A stretch of DNA of 64,000 nucleotides from Haloarchaeobius sp. FL176 (GCF_024609245.1 NZ_JANJYH010000002.1:124001-188000); one strand, 5' to 3'. Positions 48,435-58,366 are shown, counted from the stretch's first letter. Numbers and translations: made by a program. Notes: generated by a model not told the origin, from the sequence alone.

Positions 48435-50108
48435 ATGGACGACTCCGCAGTCGAAACACGCGTCGAGTGGCGGGAGTGGGGTCAGGATGCCTTCGACGTG
48501 GCCGAACGAAAAGGACAGCCAGTCCTCCTCTCGCTCTCGGCGACCTGGTGCTCGCACTGTCACGAGATGGACCGCGAGACGTACGACGAGCCGCGCATCG
48601 CGGCGAACGTGAACGACGGGTTCGTCCCGGTCCGGGTGGACGTCGACCGCCACCCGCGAGTCCGGGACCGCTACAACATGGGGGGGTTCCCGTCGACGGT
48701 GTTCCTCACGCCCGAGGGTGAGGTGCTCACGGGTGCGGGGTACCTCGGCGTCGACGGGATGCGGCAGGTGCTCGACTCGGTGCGGGAGATGTGGGACGGG
48801 CGCGGCGCGGACGCCGGGCGAGTCCCGCGCTCGCTGCAGGGCACCGACACGCCGGCCGGGGAGCTGACGGCCGACATCGAGTCGAACCTCGTGGGACAGC
48901 TCCGCGCGGCGTACGACGAGCACGCGGGCGGCTGGGGCGAGGCGGAGAAGTTCCCGATGCCCCGTACGGTCGAGTTCGCGCTCAAGCGCGAGCAGGAGCA
49001 GGCGCTGCGGAGCCTGAACGCGGTGAGCGCGAACCTGCTGGACGACTACGAGGGCGGGTTCTTCCGCTTCGCGGGCAACCCGGACTGGACCGACGTACAC
49101 TACGAGAAGGTGCTGGACACGAACGCGGCGCTGGTCCGGGCGTTCGCGAACGCCTACCTGCTGACGGGGAAGGAGGAGCTCCGCCAGCCCGCGGCGTCGA
49201 CGGTGGATTACCTGACGACGACGCTCTGGACGGGCGAGGCCTTCGCGGGCAGCCAGGCCGCGGGCGAGGGTCGTGACTACTACGCGGCGGAGGCGAGCGA
49301 CCGCGAGTCGATGTCGGCGCCGCCGGTCGACGAGACGGTCTTCGCGGACTGGAACGCGCTCGCTGTGGACGCGCTGCTCACCTACCACGGCTACACTGAC
49401 GACGAGGGCGCGCGGCGGTACGCCGAGCGGGCGCTCTCCCATCTCGTCGCGGACCTCGTCGACGACGGCGTCGTGACCCACTACCGGACCGGGGACGAGG
49501 CGGGCGCGTCGGGGCTACTCGTCGACCACGCGCGAGTCGTCGGCGCGCTGACGAAGGCGCGGCAGGTGCTCGGGCCGGACGCGCTCGCTAATGCTGACGA
49601 CGACGTGGACCTGACGGAGACTGCGCAGGCGGTCGCCGACCACGCTATCGAGACAGTCCGGTCCGAGGGCTCCTTCGTCGACGGCCCGTCGGCGGGCGTG
49701 GGTCTGCTCGACCGGCCACTCCGCCCGCTCGACGGCAACGTCGAGCTCGCCGACGCGTTGCTCGACCTCGCCGTCCTGACCGGGGAGGACCGCTACCGCG
49801 AGGTGGCTCGCGACACGCTCGCGGCCTTTGCCGGTGCGGCGGACCGCTTCGGTGTGCGGATCTCGGCCTACGGCAGCGCGGTGTCGCGGCTGCTGAACGA
49901 GCCGCTGGTCATCGCCGTGACCGCCGACGCGGGCAGCGACCTCCACCGGGCGGCGCTCCGGATGGCCGACCACGAGAAGGTCGTCGTGCCCGCCGCCGAG
50001 GGCTACGACGAGCCCGACGCGGCGTACGTCGTCCGCGGCGACGAGACGAGCGAGCCAGCCACGACGCCGGAAGAACTCAGCCAGCGCGTCTCCGAGCAGG
50101 TGCGCTGA
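48435..50108 (+). CDS. DUF255 thioredoxin-like and six-hairpin glycosidase-like protein
   Basis: The 557 residues have an N-terminal thioredoxin-like domain (DUF255) with active-site-like CSHCH at about residues 39-43 and GGFPSTVFLTPEGE. A long alpha/alpha-barrel-like domain (YyaL/SSP411 family) fills the rest. Bacterial and human relatives (spermatogenesis-associated protein 20) are poorly understood. At 557 residues it is shorter than the usual about 650-700, so part of the middle may be missing. Start is MDDSAVETRVEWREWGQDAF. Confidence 0.87.
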   Translation: MDDSAVETRVEWREWGQDAFDVAERKGQPVLLSLSATWCSHCHEMDRETYDEPRIAANVNDGFVPVRVDVDRHPRVRDRYNMGGFPSTVFLTPEGEVLTGAGYLGVDGMRQVLDSVREMWDGRGADAGRVPRSLQGTDTPAGELTADIESNLVGQLRAAYDEHAGGWGEAEKFPMPRTVEFALKREQEQALRSLNAVSANLLDDYEGGFFRFAGNPDWTDVHYEKVLDTNAALVRAFANAYLLTGKEELRQPAASTVDYLTTTLWTGEAFAGSQAAGEGRDYYAAEASDRESMSAPPVDETVFADWNALAVDALLTYHGYTDDEGARRYAERALSHLVADLVDDGVVTHYRTGDEAGASGLLVDHARVVGALTKARQVLGPDALANADDDVDLTETAQAVADHAIETVRSEGSFVDGPSAGVGLLDRPLRPLDGNVELADALLDLAVLTGEDRYREVARDTLAAFAGAADRFGVRISAYGSAVSRLLNEPLVIAVTADAGSDLHRAALRMADHEKVVVPAAEGYDEPDAAYVVRGDETSEPATTPEELSQRVSEQVR

Positions 50109-50191
50109 GCCAGCGAGAGGCACCCCGGCGTCGGGTCGACCCGACGCCTGCATGCGGTTCGGGACGGCGGTCACTGAAACAACTACCGTTG

Positions 50192-50200
50192 TGTTTATGG
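50192..50200 (+). promoter_or_regulatory. TATA box of the TrmB gene
   Basis: TGTTTATGG is centred about 29 bases before the ATG at 50225, fitting a leaderless message. Confidence 0.5.
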
Positions 50201-50224
50201 TTCTCCACTGTGAGAGGGTTTATT

Positions 50225-51028
50225 ATGGCGAGTTTGAGGGACCTGGGTCTGTCGGAGTACGAGGCGAGAGCCTACCGAGCGCTCCTGAACACTGGTCCGA
50301 CAACGGCCAAAGAGTTGTCCCGGGCGAGCGACGTGCCGATGGGCCGCATCTACGACGTCCTGAACAGCATCGAGCAGTACAACCTCGTGCGGTCACAGAC
50401 CGCGAGCCGGCCGAAGAAGTACGTCGCGGTGGAGCCCTCGACCGCGCTCGACCGCCTCCTCGACGACAAGAAACGCGAGCTGGAGGAGAAAGCCGAGCAG
50501 TACGAGAACATCGTCGACGAGCTCTCTGACGAGCTCGACGCCGCCGAACCCGTCGAGGAGCAGTTCTGGACCGCCTCCGTCGGCGAGGCGGAGACGACGG
50601 ACCTGCTGCTGGAGCGGCTCACCGCCGCGGACGAGCGCATCATCATGGTCGCCTCGACGGCGTCGCCGCAGTTCGACGTGAGCGAGGTCGGCGAACGCAT
50701 CGTCGAGGAGCTGGAGGAGGCCATCGAGCGCGGCGTCGACGTCGACGTGCTGCTCACCCGCGAGATGGTCGCCTCGCTGTCGGAGGAGGTCGGCCGCCGC
50801 TACCGCAAGCGGCTCTCCGGCGAGGACGCGTTCCAGGTGCGGACCAGCGAGGATGTCACGGGTACGTTCAACCTCATCGACGACATGGAGGTCGTCATCC
50901 AGGTGCCGAACCCGCTGGGCTCCCGGGAGACGTTCGCGATGATCGACCTGAAAGACCCCGAATTCGCGGGCGAGGTGTACGGCGAGTTCGAGCCGACGTG
51001 GCAGGACGCCGAGCCGCTGAGTTTCTGA
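50225..51028 (+). CDS. TrmB-family transcriptional regulator
   Basis: The 267 residues have an N-terminal winged helix (MASLRDLGLSEYEARAYRAL..., SDVPMGRIYDVLNSIEQYNLV). A short coiled coil follows (about 80-120), then a C-terminal sensor domain with repeated acidic and hydrophobic strands. TrmB regulators in archaea sense sugars or redox state. Ligand and targets are not visible here, and no sugar transport genes are near. Confidence 0.9.
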   Translation: MASLRDLGLSEYEARAYRALLNTGPTTAKELSRASDVPMGRIYDVLNSIEQYNLVRSQTASRPKKYVAVEPSTALDRLLDDKKRELEEKAEQYENIVDELSDELDAAEPVEEQFWTASVGEAETTDLLLERLTAADERIIMVASTASPQFDVSEVGERIVEELEEAIERGVDVDVLLTREMVASLSEEVGRRYRKRLSGEDAFQVRTSEDVTGTFNLIDDMEVVIQVPNPLGSRETFAMIDLKDPEFAGEVYGEFEPTWQDAEPLSF

Positions 51029-51087
51029 GTGGACGACTCCTGCTGTTCGGGAAAGGTACTTACCAGTAGAAATGGACATCCTCCGGT

Positions 51088-51483
51088 ATGAGACGCCGCC
51101 AGGCCCTCCTCGCGATGACCGGCGTGCTGACCTCACTGACCGGGTGCTCCATGCTGTCGTCGCGGTCCGGGACGCTCGACCTCTCCGTCTTCAACCACGA
51201 CGACAGCCCCTACACGGTCTACGTCGAACTGGTGCGTCCGGGTGGGGATCGTTCGAGGAGCGAGGCGGTGGTCTACGACGCCCGGTTCGAGGTCCCAGCC
51301 GACGATGGAGAGACCCGTGAGGCGGTCGTCGAGAAGCAAGCCTACATCGCGAGATACGACGCGTACGAGGACGACACCTTCCGGACCGACCAGGACCACT
51401 TCCACTACTACCCGACGGACGGCGCGGACGACGACTTCGTCGCGTTCGACATCGACGGGGAAGGGACGCTGACGCATCGATGA
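51088..51483 (+). CDS. Tat-lipoprotein, unknown
   Basis: The 131 residues begin MRRRQALLAMTGVLTSLTGC: a double-arginine signal with lipobox LTGC at residue 20, so a Tat-exported lipid-anchored protein. The mature part is beta-rich (LDLSVFNHDDSPYTVYVEL) and resembles a small Ig-like haloarchaeal lipoprotein. Function unknown. It follows trmB by 59 bases. Confidence 0.82.
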   Translation: MRRRQALLAMTGVLTSLTGCSMLSSRSGTLDLSVFNHDDSPYTVYVELVRPGGDRSRSEAVVYDARFEVPADDGETREAVVEKQAYIARYDAYEDDTFRTDQDHFHYYPTDGADDDFVAFDIDGEGTLTHR

Positions 51484-51488
51484 CCAGC

Positions 51489-51767
51489 TCACTCCACCTG
51501 CTGGTAGAGCGCCACGGCGACCATGCCGAAGCCGACCGCCAGCGCGGTGGCCTGTCCGAGTCGCCGTGCCGCGGGGTCGAGGCCCAGCAGTCCGTCGGCG
51601 ACGCCGACCGCACCGACGGCTGTCAGCGCCGCCAGCCCGACCGCCAGCCAGCGGAGCGGTCGCGAATCGGTCCGCCGGTGCGCCCGGTAGGCGACGTGCG
51701 TGACGACGCCGCCGAGCGCGACGGAGACCGCGTTCGTGAGGACGACGAACGGTGTCGTGGAGACCAT
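51489..51767 (-). CDS. Three-span membrane protein (DUF7521-like)
   Basis: The 92 residues have spans near 8-27, 40-61 and 70-88. It resembles a short haloarchaeal family often found beside regulators and is commonly DUF-annotated (I think DUF7521). Function unknown. It is convergent with the lipoprotein gene. Confidence 0.72.
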   Translation of the reverse strand: MVSTTPFVVLTNAVSVALGGVVTHVAYRAHRRTDSRPLRWLAVGLAALTAVGAVGVADGLLGLDPAARRLGQATALAVGFGMVAVALYQQVE

Positions 51768-51791
51768 CGTGGAACGGGGACCCCGGCCGGG

Positions 51792-52322
51792 TCACCCGAG
51801 GAGGTACTGGAGCGGCCGGTTCTCCTGTACCACGTCGATGTCCTCGAGGTAGGTGTCGAGCCCGAGGATGCGCCCGGCCCCGAACGCGCCGAGGCCGAAC
51901 AGCAGCAGCGCGTAGACGATGTGGGAGTCGATGACGATGCCGTTCTCCAGCGGCAGGCTGGCCGCCCAGTAGAACAGCATCATCACGGCGCCCCAGAACG
52001 CGCTGAACCTGACGAACGCGCCGAGCAGGAGCGCGAGCCCGACGAGCGTGAGCCCCCAGGCGTTCAGCGGGTCGATGAGCCAGAGGTACTCGTTGGCCAT
52101 GGTCGTCCACATCCCGCCGAAGGGGTTGCCCTCCGGGATGGCGTTCAGCAGGAAGCCCTCGGCGGACCAGCTCGCATCGAGCACCTTCGTGATACCCGCG
52201 TAGAAGAGCGTCCAGCCCATGATGAGCCGGAGCGCCAGCAGCGAGTAGCCGACCCACGTCTCCGAGTAGTTGAACCGGGTACTGCGTCCGAACAGCTCGG
52301 TTTCGAGTTCGTTGGTTGCCAT
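51792..52322 (-). CDS. DoxX family membrane protein (copy 2)
   Basis: The 176 residues parallel the copy at 9400-9954: the same MAT(N/Q)E start, LLALRLIMGWTLFYAGITKVL and the C-terminal FGAGRILGLD...YLLG. Four spans. A ribosome site, GAGGTGA, lies about six bases before the ATG, unlike the first copy, which appears leaderless or nearly so. The role may be quinone-linked oxidation or membrane stress response. Confidence 0.86.
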   Translation of the reverse strand: MATNELETELFGRSTRFNYSETWVGYSLLALRLIMGWTLFYAGITKVLDASWSAEGFLLNAIPEGNPFGGMWTTMANEYLWLIDPLNAWGLTLVGLALLLGAFVRFSAFWGAVMMLFYWAASLPLENGIVIDSHIVYALLLFGLGAFGAGRILGLDTYLEDIDVVQENRPLQYLLG

Positions 52323-52485
52323 GGTCGCTCACCTCTACATGTGAACGTGGTCGGGGGAACCTCTTCAAGCGGGGTTCCGGTTCCCAGACGTTGAAAAGCA
52401 AGGATACGACGGGGTTGCGGTGAGTTCGCCGGGCGAGACCACCGCATCCGGAACGACTTTGCCCACGGCAGGCGGGGCTGGGAAC

Positions 52486-54021
52486 ATGACCACAGCGGCC
52501 GACCGCGTCCTCACGAACGCGGAGGTACACACGCTCACCGACCCCGACGAGACGTACGAGGCCGTCGCCATCCGCGACGGCGAGGTCGTCCGGCTCGACA
52601 GCACGTACGAGATCGAGTTCCTCGTCGGCGTCGACACCGACGTCGTCGACTGCGGGGGACGAACCGTGATTCCGGGGTTCGTCGACGCACACACGCACAT
52701 GCAACAGCTCGGCCAGTACCAGGTCCACGCGGACCTCTCCGGGGCGGGCTCGGTCGACGAAGCGGTCGAGACGCTCGAAAGCGACGCGAAGGACGACGGC
52801 GACTGGCTGCTCGGCTTCGGCTGGGACGAATCGGAGTGGGACGAGCCGCGCTACCTCACGCGCGACGACCTCGACCGCGTCAGCGACGACCGCCCGGTCG
52901 CCGCGGTCCGGGTTGACATGCACACGGCCGCGCTGAACTCCGTCGCGCTCGACCGGCTCGCCGACGCGATGCCCGACGAGGACGTCCGCACCGACGCCGG
53001 CGAGCCGACCGGCGTCGTCGTCGAGGACGCCGTCGAGCCGGTGTGGGACGCAATCGACCCCGACCCCGCGGAGACGCGCGAACTGCTCACGGCGGCGGGG
53101 GACTACGCCCACCGCCACGGGGTCACCTGCGTCCACGACATGGTGCGAGAGTCCCACGCACCCCGGGTGTACCGGGACCTCGACCTCGACGACGAGCTGG
53201 ACCTCCGGGTGCGCATCAACTACTGGAGCGACCACCTCGACGCCGTTCGCGAGGCGGGGCTGCGGACGAACCACGGCAGCGAGTTCGTCGAGGTGGGAGC
53301 CATCAAGTCGTTCACCGACGGGAGCTTCGGCGGCCGTACCGCGAAGCTCTCGGACTCGTACGCCGACGCCGAGGGTGAGACCGGGACGTGGGTGGTCGAC
53401 CCCGACGAGCTCCGCGACATCGTGGACGAGGCGGACGCCGCCGGGCTCCAGTGCACCGTCCACGCCATCGGCGGCGAGGCGGTCGAGGAGACGCTATCGG
53501 CGTTCGAGGCGACCGAGGACCCCGGTGCGGCCCGCCACCGCGTCGAGCACGTCGAACTCGCGACCGACGAGCACGTCGAGCGCTTCGCCGAGACCGGCAT
53601 CGTCGCCTCCTGCCAGCCCAACTTCCTCCAGTGGGCACAAGAGGGCGGGCTGTACGACCAGCGCCTCGGCGAGGAGCGCCGGCGGCGCTCGAACCGCTAC
53701 CGCGACCTGCTCGACGCCGGCGTACACCTCGCGTTCTCGAGCGACGTGATGCCGATGGACCCGCTGCTCGGGGTCTCCTACGCGGCCAGCGCGCCGAGCG
53801 AACACCAGCGGCTCACCGTGACCGAGGCGCTCCGGGCGTACACCCTCGGCGGCGCGTACGCGGGCTTCGACGAGGACCGTATGGGGACCGTCGCGGTCGG
53901 GAAGAAGGCCGACCTCGCGGTGCTTGAGGAGTCGCCGTGGGACGGCGACGCCGAGGCAATCCGGGACATCGACGTGGCGATGACGGTCGTCGACGGCGAG
54001 GTCGTCTACGACGCACGCTGA
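52486..54021 (+). CDS. Amidohydrolase of the YtcJ/AtzC-like type
   Basis: The 511 residues have the amidohydrolase HxH metal motif in FVDAHTHMQQLG and the long insert typical of YtcJ-type proteins. Conserved pieces are CVHDMVRE, IKSFTDGSFGGRTA, VHAIGGEA and FSSDVMPMDP. The binuclear metal site would hydrolyse an amide or related bond. Substrate unknown. Start is MTTAADRVLTNAEVHTLTD. Confidence 0.88.
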   Translation: MTTAADRVLTNAEVHTLTDPDETYEAVAIRDGEVVRLDSTYEIEFLVGVDTDVVDCGGRTVIPGFVDAHTHMQQLGQYQVHADLSGAGSVDEAVETLESDAKDDGDWLLGFGWDESEWDEPRYLTRDDLDRVSDDRPVAAVRVDMHTAALNSVALDRLADAMPDEDVRTDAGEPTGVVVEDAVEPVWDAIDPDPAETRELLTAAGDYAHRHGVTCVHDMVRESHAPRVYRDLDLDDELDLRVRINYWSDHLDAVREAGLRTNHGSEFVEVGAIKSFTDGSFGGRTAKLSDSYADAEGETGTWVVDPDELRDIVDEADAAGLQCTVHAIGGEAVEETLSAFEATEDPGAARHRVEHVELATDEHVERFAETGIVASCQPNFLQWAQEGGLYDQRLGEERRRRSNRYRDLLDAGVHLAFSSDVMPMDPLLGVSYAASAPSEHQRLTVTEALRAYTLGGAYAGFDEDRMGTVAVGKKADLAVLEESPWDGDAEAIRDIDVAMTVVDGEVVYDAR

Positions 54022-54088
54022 ACAGCCGCGGCGTGCGCCGCGGCCCCGACCACCCACCGTTTTCAGTCGCGAGGCTGTCGTCCCGACC

Positions 54089-54457
54089 ATGGTCCTCGAC
54101 TCCCTTCGGGACAGCCGCCGGCTCGCGCTCGGCGTCGGCGTCGCAGCCGGTCTCCTCGCCGCTGCCGCCGCCATCGGACTGACCACCGTCGGGCTCGATG
54201 TCGTGTTCGCACTGACTGTCGGCGTCTCCGGGACGACGTACTACAGCCTCCACTACTGGGGGCAGTTCCCGGCGCAGTCCAACTTCTGGCGGGCGTTCCT
54301 CCGCATCTTCTCGCTGCTGCTGCTCGCGACGACGTTCGTCCCCGATGCCGTCCGGCTAGTCGACGGGATCACCACGCTCGCGGCTCTCTTCTCGCTCGGG
54401 GTGCTCGGCCAGTATGGGGCGATGCTCGACGGTGCGGGTGCCGACGAGCTGGAGTGA
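54089..54457 (+). CDS. Four-span membrane protein, unknown
   Basis: The 122 residues have spans near 12-30, 33-50, 72-90 and 93-115. The short loop HYWGQFPAQSNFWRAF is the most distinctive part. It is convergent with azlD (nine bases). Function unknown. Confidence 0.72.
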   Translation: MVLDSLRDSRRLALGVGVAAGLLAAAAAIGLTTVGLDVVFALTVGVSGTTYYSLHYWGQFPAQSNFWRAFLRIFSLLLLATTFVPDAVRLVDGITTLAALFSLGVLGQYGAMLDGAGADELE

Positions 54458-54465
54458 GCGGTCCG

Positions 54466-54792
54466 TCAGAGCGCCAGCAGTAGCCACAGCGTCCCCATCC
54501 CGGCCGCCAGCGTCCACGCCATGCTCTCGGTGCGCCAGGCGACGGCGGCGGCGACCCCGCCGGCGGCGACCTTCGGCGTCAGGAGCGCGAGGCTCCCCTC
54601 GGGGGCGACCAGCGACGGGAGCACCAGCGCCGCGAGCGCGGCAGCGGGCACGAGTTCGAGCGCGCGCTCGACTCGCGCCGGCACCTCGTCGACCCGTCGG
54701 AACAGGACGAGGAAGGAGCTTCTGACGAGGTAGCTCCCGACGGCGGCCGCGACGAACGCCGCCCAGAGGACCGGGTCCGACGCCGAGGTCAT
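54466..54792 (-). CDS. azlD: AzlD family branched-chain amino acid exporter subunit
   Basis: The 108-residue membrane protein (SYLVRSSFLVLFRRV, LVPAAALAALVLPSLV) is the small subunit of the AzlCD (BrnFE-like) exporter for branched-chain amino acids. It overlaps azlC by four bases (start in the end of azlC), so translation is coupled. Confidence 0.88.
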   Translation of the reverse strand: MTSASDPVLWAAFVAAAVGSYLVRSSFLVLFRRVDEVPARVERALELVPAAALAALVLPSLVAPEGSLALLTPKVAAGGVAAAVAWRTESMAWTLAAGMGTLWLLLAL

Positions 54793-55547
54793 GGTTCGGC
54801 CTCCGTGGGGTCGTCGTCCGGTTCCATTCCGTCGGCGTCCGGTTCCGCCCCGTCCGGCTCGTCGCTTCCCTCGGGGTCCGCAAGGAGTCCGACGCCGACG
54901 CCGGCGAGCGCGGCGACGACCAGACCGAGGTCGAACGGCATGCCGAGGCCGGCGACCGCGCCGACGCCACCGACGGCCGCGGCGACGACGCCGCCGCGGT
55001 CCCGGACGTTCGGGACGAGCAGCGCGAGGAACAGCAGCGGGATGGCGAACTCGAGGTGCCAGGCCGGCGGGAGCTCGGTCCCGAGCGACGCGCCGGCGGT
55101 GACGGACAGGGTCCACGTCAGCCACAGCGGGACGGCGAGCCCGAGGTAGTACGCGCGCCGGTCGGGCGTCTCGTCGGCACGGAACGCCGGCACCGAGAGG
55201 GCGTAGGTGACGTCCAGCAGGAAGAAAGAGAGGACGAGCCGCCAGCGTCGCGAGACCGAGCGGACGTACGGCGCGAGCCCGGCGCTGTACATCGCGTAGC
55301 GCAGGTTGACGACGATGGCGGTGAGGACGGCGACGACGACGGGGGCGTCGCGGGCGAGCAGCTCTATCATCGCGAGCTGAGCCGCGCCGGCGAACAGCAG
55401 CCCGGCGGACCAGAGCGCGGTGACGGGGTGGAGACCGAGGTTCGCGGCCGCGACGCCCACGACCAGTCCGAACGGGACGTTCGCCGGGAGTGCGGGGAGG
55501 ACGGCACGCGCACCGTCGACGAACGCCGAACGCGCGGTCGAGGTCAC
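54789..55547 (-). CDS. azlC: AzlC family branched-chain amino acid exporter subunit
   Basis: The 252-residue membrane protein has the family start AFVDGARAVLPALPANVPFGLVVG and several spans, ending in an acidic cytoplasmic tail DEPDGAEPDADGMEPDDD. No ATG precedes the conserved region in frame, so GTG at 55547 (MTSTARSAF) is taken, with another GTG at 55556. With AzlD it would export branched-chain amino acids or similar. Confidence 0.86.
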   Translation of the reverse strand: MTSTARSAFVDGARAVLPALPANVPFGLVVGVAAANLGLHPVTALWSAGLLFAGAAQLAMIELLARDAPVVVAVLTAIVVNLRYAMYSAGLAPYVRSVSRRWRLVLSFFLLDVTYALSVPAFRADETPDRRAYYLGLAVPLWLTWTLSVTAGASLGTELPPAWHLEFAIPLLFLALLVPNVRDRGGVVAAAVGGVGAVAGLGMPFDLGLVVAALAGVGVGLLADPEGSDEPDGAEPDADGMEPDDDPTEAEP

Positions 55548-55680
55548 GTCTCGCACTCGTCCGTGGGGCTCCTGTCGGTTGTGGTTCCGGCAGTCCGACC
55601 GCCCTATCCGTTCGTGTGAATCGGTGTCGTGAACGCCGGCCAAGAGAGGTTCCGAGTCGCCATCTGCCCTCTTTGAAGAG

Positions 55681-55730
55681 AAAAGTTATTCAATGTCTGG
55701 TACAGAGTTGCAAGTCACCCACAGGTGGAC
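55681..55730 (+). promoter_or_regulatory. Promoter and palindrome before the nad operon
   Basis: AAAAGTTATT (55681-55690) is a TATA-like box about 60 bases before the nadA ATG, implying a leader of about 30 bases. The leader contains a palindrome CCACAGGTGG (near 55720-55729) that could be an operator for NAD-responsive control. Inference only. Confidence 0.4.
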
Positions 55731-55744
55731 AAACCGTGCCAAGA

Positions 55745-56869
55745 ATGGAAACTGCGGACTTCGATACGGAGCTCAGTCTCTTCAAGTACGACAATCTGGA
55801 ACAGCTTCCGCCGGAGTACCGCGACCTCGACGAGGCCGAACGAACCGAACGCATCGAGGCCGCGAAGGCGGCACTCGGCGACGACGTGGTCATCCTCGGC
55901 CACAACTACCAGCGCCGCGAGATCGTCGAGCACGCCGACTTCATCGGCGACTCCTACCAGCTGAGCAAGGAAGCCGCCGCGGCCGACGCACCCTACGTCA
56001 TCTTCGGCGGCGTGACGTTCATGGCGGAGTCCGCCGACATCATCACCGACGACGACCAGTCCGTCATCCTCCCGTCGATGGAGGCGTCCTGTCCCATGGC
56101 CGGGATGGCCGAGGCGCTGCAGGTCGACGCCGCCTGGGAGGAGATCACGACCGCTGCGCCCGACGCGAACATCATCCCCATCACGTACATGAACAGCTAC
56201 GCCGACCTGAAGGCGTTCTGCGCCGAGCAGGGCGGGCTGGTCTGTACGTCCTCGAACGCCCACCGCGCGTTCGAGTGGGCGTTCGAGCGCGGCGACAAGG
56301 TGCTGTTCCTGCCGGACAAGCACCTCGGCGAGAACACGGCCCACCGGCTCGGCATGCAGGACGACGTGGCCGAGTGGGACCCGTGGGACCCCGAGGGCAA
56401 GGACGCCGAGCAGGTCGCCGAGTCGGACATCGTCCTCTGGGACGGCTACTGCCAGGTCCACGAGCGCTTCCGCGTCGACCACATCGAGCAGGTGCGCGAC
56501 CAGCACCCCGACGCGAAGGTCATCGTCCACCCCGAGTGCCGTCGCGAGGTCGTCGAAGCCGCCGACAAGGCCGGCTCGACGGCGACGATCACCCAGACCG
56601 TCGAGGACGCCGACCCCGGCGACACCTGGGCCATCGGCACCGAGATTCACCTCACGAACCACCTCTCGCGCTGGCACCCCGAGGTGAACGTCCTCCCGCT
56701 GTGTGGCGACGCCTGCATGGACTGCAACGCGATGCGCCAGATCGATCCGAACTACCTCACCTGGGTGCTGGAGGAGCTGGTCGAGGGGCGCGAGCGCAAC
56801 GTCATCGAGGTCGCACCCGGGGAGAAGGACCTCGCGAAGGTCGCTCTCGACCGGATGCTGGAGGTCTGA
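55745..56869 (+). CDS. nadA: Quinolinate synthase NadA
   Basis: Condenses iminoaspartate with dihydroxyacetone phosphate to quinolinate. The 374-residue protein has the [4Fe-4S] cysteines in MEASCPMAG (C116), HPECRREV and CGDACMDC, and the VILGHNYQRREI motif. The length is typical. First gene of a tight nadA-nadB-nadC operon with three-base spacing to nadB. Confidence 0.95.
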   Translation: METADFDTELSLFKYDNLEQLPPEYRDLDEAERTERIEAAKAALGDDVVILGHNYQRREIVEHADFIGDSYQLSKEAAAADAPYVIFGGVTFMAESADIITDDDQSVILPSMEASCPMAGMAEALQVDAAWEEITTAAPDANIIPITYMNSYADLKAFCAEQGGLVCTSSNAHRAFEWAFERGDKVLFLPDKHLGENTAHRLGMQDDVAEWDPWDPEGKDAEQVAESDIVLWDGYCQVHERFRVDHIEQVRDQHPDAKVIVHPECRREVVEAADKAGSTATITQTVEDADPGDTWAIGTEIHLTNHLSRWHPEVNVLPLCGDACMDCNAMRQIDPNYLTWVLEELVEGRERNVIEVAPGEKDLAKVALDRMLEV

Positions 56870-56872
56870 CCG

Positions 56873-58366
56873 ATGCGAGAGACTGACGTCCTCGTCGTCG
56901 GCACCGGCATCGCGGGCTGTGCGGCCGCGCTCGGCGCTGCACGCGAGGGCGCCGACGTGCTCGTCGTCACGAAAGCCGAGAAACCCGAGGACGCCTCCTC
57001 GGACTGGGCGCAGGGCGGCATCTCGACGACGGGCACCGACCCGGAGACGTTCAAGCAGGATATCCTCGACGCCAGCGCCGGCACCGCCGACGAGGAGGCC
57101 GTGGACGTGCTCGTCGAGAACGCCGACGAGGCCGTCGCGGACGTGCTCGTCGACACACTCGGCGTCGACTTCGACGTGGAGGCGGACACCGACGAGTTCG
57201 ACTACACGCGGGAGGCCGCCCACTCCGAGGAGCGCATCCTCCACGTGGACGCCTCGACCGGCCGGCACATCCTCCGGCCGTTCCTCAACTACCTGGCGGA
57301 CCACGACAGCGTCGAGATTCTGGAGGACACCGCCGCGCTCGAACTCGTCACCCACGAGGGGCTGGTCCACGGCGCGATGCTCGACACGGAGACGACCGGC
57401 GAACCCGTCTACGCGGGCTCGACGGTCCTCGCGACGGGCGGCATCGGCGACCTGTTCGAGCGGAGCACGAACCCCGCCGGCTCGACCGGCGACGGTATCG
57501 CGATGGCCGCGCTGGCGGGCGCGGACGTTGCGGACATGGAGTTCGTGCAGTTCCACCCGACCGCGTACGCCGGCGACGACCCGTTCCTCCTCTCCGAAGC
57601 GATTCGCGGCGAGGGCGGCCTCCTGCGGAACGGCGACGGCGAACGGTTCATGCCAGACTACCACGCGGACGCCGAGCTCGCCCCCCGCGACGTGGTCGCC
57701 CGTGCCGTGCAGGACGAGATAGACGCAACGGGCGAGGTCACCCTCGACGTGTCGACGCTCGACGAGCCCTTCGACGAGGCGTTCCCGGACCTCGCCGCCA
57801 AATGCGACGAGCGCGACGTGGACTGGACCACGGGGATTCCGGTCGCGCCCTGCGAGCACTTCCTCTGTGGCGGCGTCGACGTCGACCACGAGGGGGGCAC
57901 GAGCCTCGACCGGCTGTACGCGGTCGGCGAGTGCGCCCGGACGGGCGTCCACGGCGCGAACCGCCTCGCCAGCACGAGCCTGCTCGAAGGGCTCGTCTGG
58001 GGGCTGCGTGCCGGCGAGGACGCGGTCGGCGTCGAGCCCGAGGCCGTCGAGGCCCCGGAGCTGCTCGACCGTGACCCCGACCTGCCCGAGCGCTTCGCCG
58101 GCGAGAAGTTCCACCGGCTCCGCCGGACGATGGACGAGTACGTCGGCCTGCGTCGGACCCCCGGAGACCTGGGCCGCGCGCAGGCCGTCCTCCGGCGGCT
58201 GAAGGGTGAGGTCGACGCCTACGTCCGCACCCGGACGGCGCGTGACCTCTACGAGCTGCGGAACGCGAGCGTCACCGCGCTGCTCGTCGCCCGCGCCGCC
58301 GCGGAGAACGAGGAGAGCGTCGGCTGCCACTACCTCGAGCAGCCGGCGGCGGCAGGCCAGCACTGA
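56873..58366 (+). CDS. nadB: L-aspartate oxidase NadB
   Basis: FAD enzyme that oxidises aspartate to iminoaspartate. The 497 residues start MRETDVLVVGTGIAGCAAA (FAD-binding GxGxxG) and have SSDWAQGGIS and the HFLCGGVDVDHEGGTSLDRLYAVGE signature near the C-terminus. Its TGA overlaps the nadC ATG by one base. Confidence 0.95.
   Translation: MRETDVLVVGTGIAGCAAALGAAREGADVLVVTKAEKPEDASSDWAQGGISTTGTDPETFKQDILDASAGTADEEAVDVLVENADEAVADVLVDTLGVDFDVEADTDEFDYTREAAHSEERILHVDASTGRHILRPFLNYLADHDSVEILEDTAALELVTHEGLVHGAMLDTETTGEPVYAGSTVLATGGIGDLFERSTNPAGSTGDGIAMAALAGADVADMEFVQFHPTAYAGDDPFLLSEAIRGEGGLLRNGDGERFMPDYHADAELAPRDVVARAVQDEIDATGEVTLDVSTLDEPFDEAFPDLAAKCDERDVDWTTGIPVAPCEHFLCGGVDVDHEGGTSLDRLYAVGECARTGVHGANRLASTSLLEGLVWGLRAGEDAVGVEPEAVEAPELLDRDPDLPERFAGEKFHRLRRTMDEYVGLRRTPGDLGRAQAVLRRLKGEVDAYVRTRTARDLYELRNASVTALLVARAAAENEESVGCHYLEQPAAAGQH

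Noticed and set aside
55715-58363. 882-codon open frame antisense to nadA and nadB
   Set aside because: A mirror of GC-rich codon use in the nad operon, with no family motif.
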